Below are positions 61,173 to 64,000 of a DNA stretch of 64,000 bases, one piece after another. Every line of letters begins with the position of its first letter. The first letter of the stretch is position 1. The notes under the pieces were generated by a model. The model was not told where the DNA came from. It saw only the letters and a program-made list of their open reading frames with translations, and searched no databases. The DNA comes from Oligoflexus sp. (GTDB lineage Bacteria; Bdellovibrionota_B; Oligoflexia; Oligoflexales; Oligoflexaceae): assembly GCA_014378195.1 (NCBI GenBank), contig JACMOC010000017.1, forward strand, positions 62,001-126,000, written 5' to 3'. Position numbers and translations under genes: made by a program.

Positions 61173-62291
61173 TTAAATTGCATACTGCGCGACGAAATAG
61201 GCGCTATCGATAGTCCTCGGTTTGTTATCCGAAGGCCGCAACTGTTTTTGCCACTGCCCTGTAAAGATGAAGTGCGGACGCGGTGACCATTGAAAACCAG
61301 GCCCGTAGCCGATAAAATCGAGATATTTCGAGGAATTATCGGCTTTTTTGGTTTCGTGAACGAGATAGATATCAGCGCCTCGAAAAATCTCATAACCCAC
61401 TTTGTTGAAACTCACAAATCCCGTCGTGCCAACACTTGTCTCCGGTTTGAGCTTCAAAATATCAAATTCGCCGAGCCAATAGGCGAGCTTTTTCCAGCCG
61501 AGTGCCCAGTTCGGGCCAAAGACTGTTTTTTCCGTGTGATCGCTCGTCGATTTTCCCCGGAAGAAACTGAGGCCCATTTTATAGCTGGGATCAACGAAAT
61601 AGGTACCGGCTAGAGCCACACCTTTTTCGCTGTTTTCCGTTTTATCGTCCGGACGACCATCGACATAAGTCGCCGCCACCGAGAACGTCTCGGCGATGTA
61701 ATTGAACTCGGCATTATAAGTTTCTGTGCCTTCATCCCAGCCAATGCCGCGACGAATTTGAACCGTGTGGTCAGCAACTCCGAGACCGTAGTTCTTTTGA
61801 AAACGGCCAACCCTCACCGAAGCTTCATCGCTGATCTGACCCGATATAAAATGGCGACGGCTGGTCCACTTATCGTCGCTTTTGTTATCGGGATTGCCAA
61901 TATCGTAGTCGGCGCTAGCGTCTACAGTTATTTTCTCCGTGACGACAGCGGCTTCGACGTTGGCCTGCATCAGAAACCATCGACCGGCTTTATAGGAAGG
62001 CGTATTGCTATAGGTCTGGAGGCGTCGAATATCGCCTCCCAGCTTCAAAACTTCCGGCAGGGTCACTAGACCTTCGGCAACGCCGTTTTCCTTCTCAGCG
62101 CTCCAGGTGGCGAGCACGTCCTTGCTGATTTCGCGGCCATAATCCGTCAGGACTCCACCACCGGCGGGGCTCACGTGACAGGTGACGCAGTTCGGATAGC
62201 CTTTACGCACCATTTCTGGAAATGCCGATGCGGGTTTGGAAGCGATCAAAGTGAACAAAGACAGGATCCAAATGCGGACAAAATATTTCAT
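61173..62291 (-). CDS. Outer-membrane beta-barrel with N-terminal heme site
   Basis: A 372-residue exported protein. After the signal peptide (cleavage near SAFPE), a CVTCH heme motif sits close to the new N-terminus (RKGYPNCVTCHVSPAGGG), followed by a long barrel of alternating strands (VEAAVVTEKITVDASADY, FSVAATYVDG, KMGLSFFRG, HFIFTGQW). A short mono-heme site fused to a barrel suggests electron entry to or through the outer membrane. The start at 62291 follows AAGGAT. It lies 32 bases after the mono-heme lipoprotein gene and is co-transcribed. Related proteins may exist, but I cannot name a characterised one. Confidence 0.78.
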   Translation of the reverse strand: MKYFVRIWILSLFTLIASKPASAFPEMVRKGYPNCVTCHVSPAGGGVLTDYGREISKDVLATWSAEKENGVAEGLVTLPEVLKLGGDIRRLQTYSNTPSYKAGRWFLMQANVEAAVVTEKITVDASADYDIGNPDNKSDDKWTSRRHFISGQISDEASVRVGRFQKNYGLGVADHTVQIRRGIGWDEGTETYNAEFNYIAETFSVAATYVDGRPDDKTENSEKGVALAGTYFVDPSYKMGLSFFRGKSTSDHTEKTVFGPNWALGWKKLAYWLGEFDILKLKPETSVGTTGFVSFNKVGYEIFRGADIYLVHETKKADNSSKYLDFIGYGPGFQWSPRPHFIFTGQWQKQLRPSDNKPRTIDSAYFVAQYAI

Positions 62292-62323
62292 GCTAATCCT
62301 TAACACCTATCTAAAGTCGTGCG

Positions 62324-62707
62324 TTATTGAGGAGTGCCGGCCGCCAGCCATTCTTTGAGCAGTTCGTAGGCGCTGGAAGGCAGCGTCGCGGCATTGGCAG
62401 GCGGCATGGTGCGTGCATCGATTGCGGAGCTTTGGATTTGCGGCGCAAGTGCCTCGACCGCCGCGTAAGTTTCCAGATTGATGCCTCCGCTGTTGCTCGT
62501 AGCTGCCGCATGGCAACCCAAACAATAAGGGGCAATAACCTTATCATTAACATTTTGGTAATGCAGGTCGGTCGCGGTAATTACAGCCGGAGTGGCGTCA
62601 GCTTTCACTTTGTCTTCCCGAAAGTTGCAGGCCGTAAGAGCGAGTGCCAGCGTAATACCGAGAGACACACTGGGCAATAAAACCATCTGACGTTTGATCT
62701 GAATCAT
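62324..62707 (-). CDS. Mono-heme c-type cytochrome lipoprotein
   Basis: A 127-residue lipoprotein. The signal peptide ends at ALTAC. One CLGCH heme motif occurs in a context typical of small cytochromes of the PSD1/DUF1549-associated type (VIAPYCLGCHAAATSNSGG, then TMPPANAATLP, which supplies a Met ligand). The start at 62707 follows AAGGA at eight bases; a longer ATG start at 62758 is open. It is the first gene of the pair with the heme-bearing barrel, and a Fur-like site lies upstream. Confidence 0.85.
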   Translation of the reverse strand: MIQIKRQMVLLPSVSLGITLALALTACNFREDKVKADATPAVITATDLHYQNVNDKVIAPYCLGCHAAATSNSGGINLETYAAVEALAPQIQSSAIDARTMPPANAATLPSSAYELLKEWLAAGTPQ

Positions 62708-62800
62708 TCCTCGAATCCTTGGATAGTCCTGAATAGTTAGGCTCTTGGCATTACTCAAAATTGACTCCTTAGTTGGCCTCGAAACGGACCTGAAGTCAAT

Positions 62801-62815
62801 TCAGTATGATTATCA
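62801..62815 (-). promoter_or_regulatory. Fur-box-like sequence
   Basis: On the - strand TGATAATCATACTGA matches 11 of 14 informative positions of the Fur consensus TGATAATNATTATCA (the first seven perfectly). It lies about 95 bases before the cytochrome lipoprotein start. A second TGATAAT half-site is at 62873-62879. Iron control is inferred only from similarity. Confidence 0.4.
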
Positions 62816-62969
62816 TTCCTTAGGTCTCGCTAGGATTTTTGCCCATTTTGTCTGGAATTATACAATAACTATTGATAATGACTGATTATTTCTCTGTGAC
62901 GGGAAAGAAGTCTCACAATTTCGTCCAATCCGCCGAAAAGTCGAGGGAATTGGCGAAAAGAGGTTCCCT

Positions 62970-64000
62970 TTGAAGAAAAATCTAACGCGTTGGTTGCAGA
63001 AGTCGTCCACCAATCCTCGCAGCACGGTCCTAATCGCTGTTGTATGGGTTGGCATTCTTTTGGCTTGCCATGCGTTTTTGCCAACACGCCCGATGGAAGC
63101 TCGTGTTGTCGCGCCTATGCTTTTTAAGGTGCGCGAAGTCTTGGGACGAGCGCCAGACATTCACCCTACGATCAAGGTCTTTGGGTTCGATGACGTGACA
63201 GCCGCGAAGCTGGAACGGGTTGAAATGAATCTCGAGGAATGGAGCAAAGTCCTCAAAATCATCGACAAAAGCGCGCCGAAAGCGATTATCGTTGATGGTC
63301 TTTTCTCTCTCTCCAACGCTTCGAAAACGTCCGAGGGACGGGCTGCCCTGGAGCTTTTGAAAACTCTGAAAACTCCGGTTTACACCGGGCTATTTGCTTC
63401 GCCACAGGCCATCACGGGAAGGGTGCCGCTTGATCTGAATGATCCGGCCTTTGCTCTTTCGGAATATCTCGATGATTCGGTCCTGCTTCCTGGAACAAAA
63501 AACGAGCAGCTTGAGAAACTCGCGCTTCCGGATTACCGAAGTTACGAAGTCTATGGAGCGCACTCCTCGCTCCGGGGCGTTTTTCGTAATGCCGGACACA
63601 TCCTGTACGGAAACGACGAGGGGAGTTACGAGCCCTTTCTCCGTTTACGGAATGGCAAAACCCTCCCTCATCTGATGTTTCGGCCTTTCTCGGACGTGAA
63701 GTTTGTGCAGGATCATATACGGGTCGAAGGTGCCGATATCTATCTGAGCAAAGACGGGACAGCGCCTATCAATTTCCCGAGCCTAAAATCTTTGGCCCAG
63801 AGTGTGAATGCACTCGCACCTTTGGTTGCGGCCAAGGACACAAATGCGACTTTGAGCAATGTTTCGGCGGGTGATTATGTCTATGTGATTCCCTTATTTC
63901 ACACCGGAAATACAGATTTCAAACCGAGCCCGATTGGATTGATTTCCGGCGGATTTGCGCATCTCGCGATTCTCAATAGTATCCTTCAGAAGAATCACCT
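62970..64000 (+). CDS. CHASE2-domain sensor protein (truncated by window end)
   Basis: An open frame of at least 343 codons runs from a TTG at 62970 through the end of the window; AGAGG lies seven bases upstream. The N-terminus has a transmembrane helix (VLIAVVWVGILLACHAFLP) followed by a periplasmic region (IKVFGFDDVTAAKLERVEM, KAPKAIIVDGLFS-type strands, INFPSLKSL) resembling CHASE2 sensor domains, which usually lie before adenylate/guanylate cyclase, kinase or diguanylate cyclase modules. The output domain is beyond the edge, so the function is unassigned. Confidence 0.72.
   Translation, partial: MKKNLTRWLQKSSTNPRSTVLIAVVWVGILLACHAFLPTRPMEARVVAPMLFKVREVLGRAPDIHPTIKVFGFDDVTAAKLERVEMNLEEWSKVLKIIDKSAPKAIIVDGLFSLSNASKTSEGRAALELLKTLKTPVYTGLFASPQAITGRVPLDLNDPAFALSEYLDDSVLLPGTKNEQLEKLALPDYRSYEVYGAHSSLRGVFRNAGHILYGNDEGSYEPFLRLRNGKTLPHLMFRPFSDVKFVQDHIRVEGADIYLSKDGTAPINFPSLKSLAQSVNALAPLVAAKDTNATLSNVSAGDYVYVIPLFHTGNTDFKPSPIGLISGGFAHLAILNSILQKNH

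Noticed and set aside
1..64000. CRISPR arrays, rRNA genes, transposases or prophage genes
   Set aside because: No regularly spaced repeats beyond the 15-bp minisatellite, no rRNA-like blocks, and no phage or transposase motifs were found by reading.

Overview
The window reads as chromosomal DNA of a Gram-negative, didermic bacterium of moderate GC with dense coding, many large lipoproteins, outer-membrane beta-barrels and c-type cytochromes. The gene mix (very large family-less lipoproteins, SodC, an HD-GYP protein, a CHASE2 protein, a hybrid NRPS-PKS and multiheme cytochromes) suggests a predatory or deltaproteobacteria-like lineage, most plausibly Bdellovibrionota/Oligoflexia. That placement is inference from gene content only; there is no rRNA here to test it.

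Layout. 1-8.6 kb: possible tail of an upstream gene with its terminator, a metalloprotease/beta-propeller/beta-barrel protein, a convergent pair of paralogous lipoproteins, sodC, and a membrane sensor-kinase-like protein lacking its phospho-acceptor histidine. 8.9-17.1 kb: a two-gene operon of giant lipoproteins. 17.2-20.2 kb: a small unknown gene, an orphan KdpE-like regulator, a kup potassium-transporter pseudogene and an HMA2-like protein. 20.2-23.1 kb: a divergent GT2/GT39-like glycosyltransferase pair. 23.4-30.4 kb: a small barrel, a 1581-residue metzincin lipoprotein and a proline-rich lipoprotein. 30.4-31.6 kb: inorganic pyrophosphatase and a Cys-rich lipoprotein.

31.7-38.8 kb is the most striking part: five same-strand genes encode a di-heme b-type membrane protein, a membrane-anchored ferredoxin/flavin NAD(P)-type oxidoreductase, a tetraheme lipoprotein, an outer-membrane barrel and a 33-heme c-type cytochrome. 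Together they could carry electrons from the cytoplasm across both membranes, and I propose them as a candidate extracellular electron conduit. A second, smaller heme/barrel pair lies at 61.2-62.7 kb, and a mono-heme lipoprotein at 55.4 kb.

38.9-51.6 kb: a CnoX-like thioredoxin/TPR protein, TesB thioesterase, and a compact hybrid assembly line (NRPS, alpha/beta hydrolase, PKS) with translationally coupled genes and unusual domain composition: the first adenylation domain has no carrier, and there is an extra carrier at the start of the PKS. 51.8-54.2 kb: the housekeeping operon tcdA-tatD-gloB. 54.5-60.6 kb: DUF3025, TIGR03546/TIGR03545, lipoproteins and an HD-GYP protein. 60.9-61.0 kb: tRNA-Lys and tRNA-Glu. 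The right edge cuts a CHASE2-domain sensor gene. I saw no transposase, integrase, CRISPR array or rRNA.
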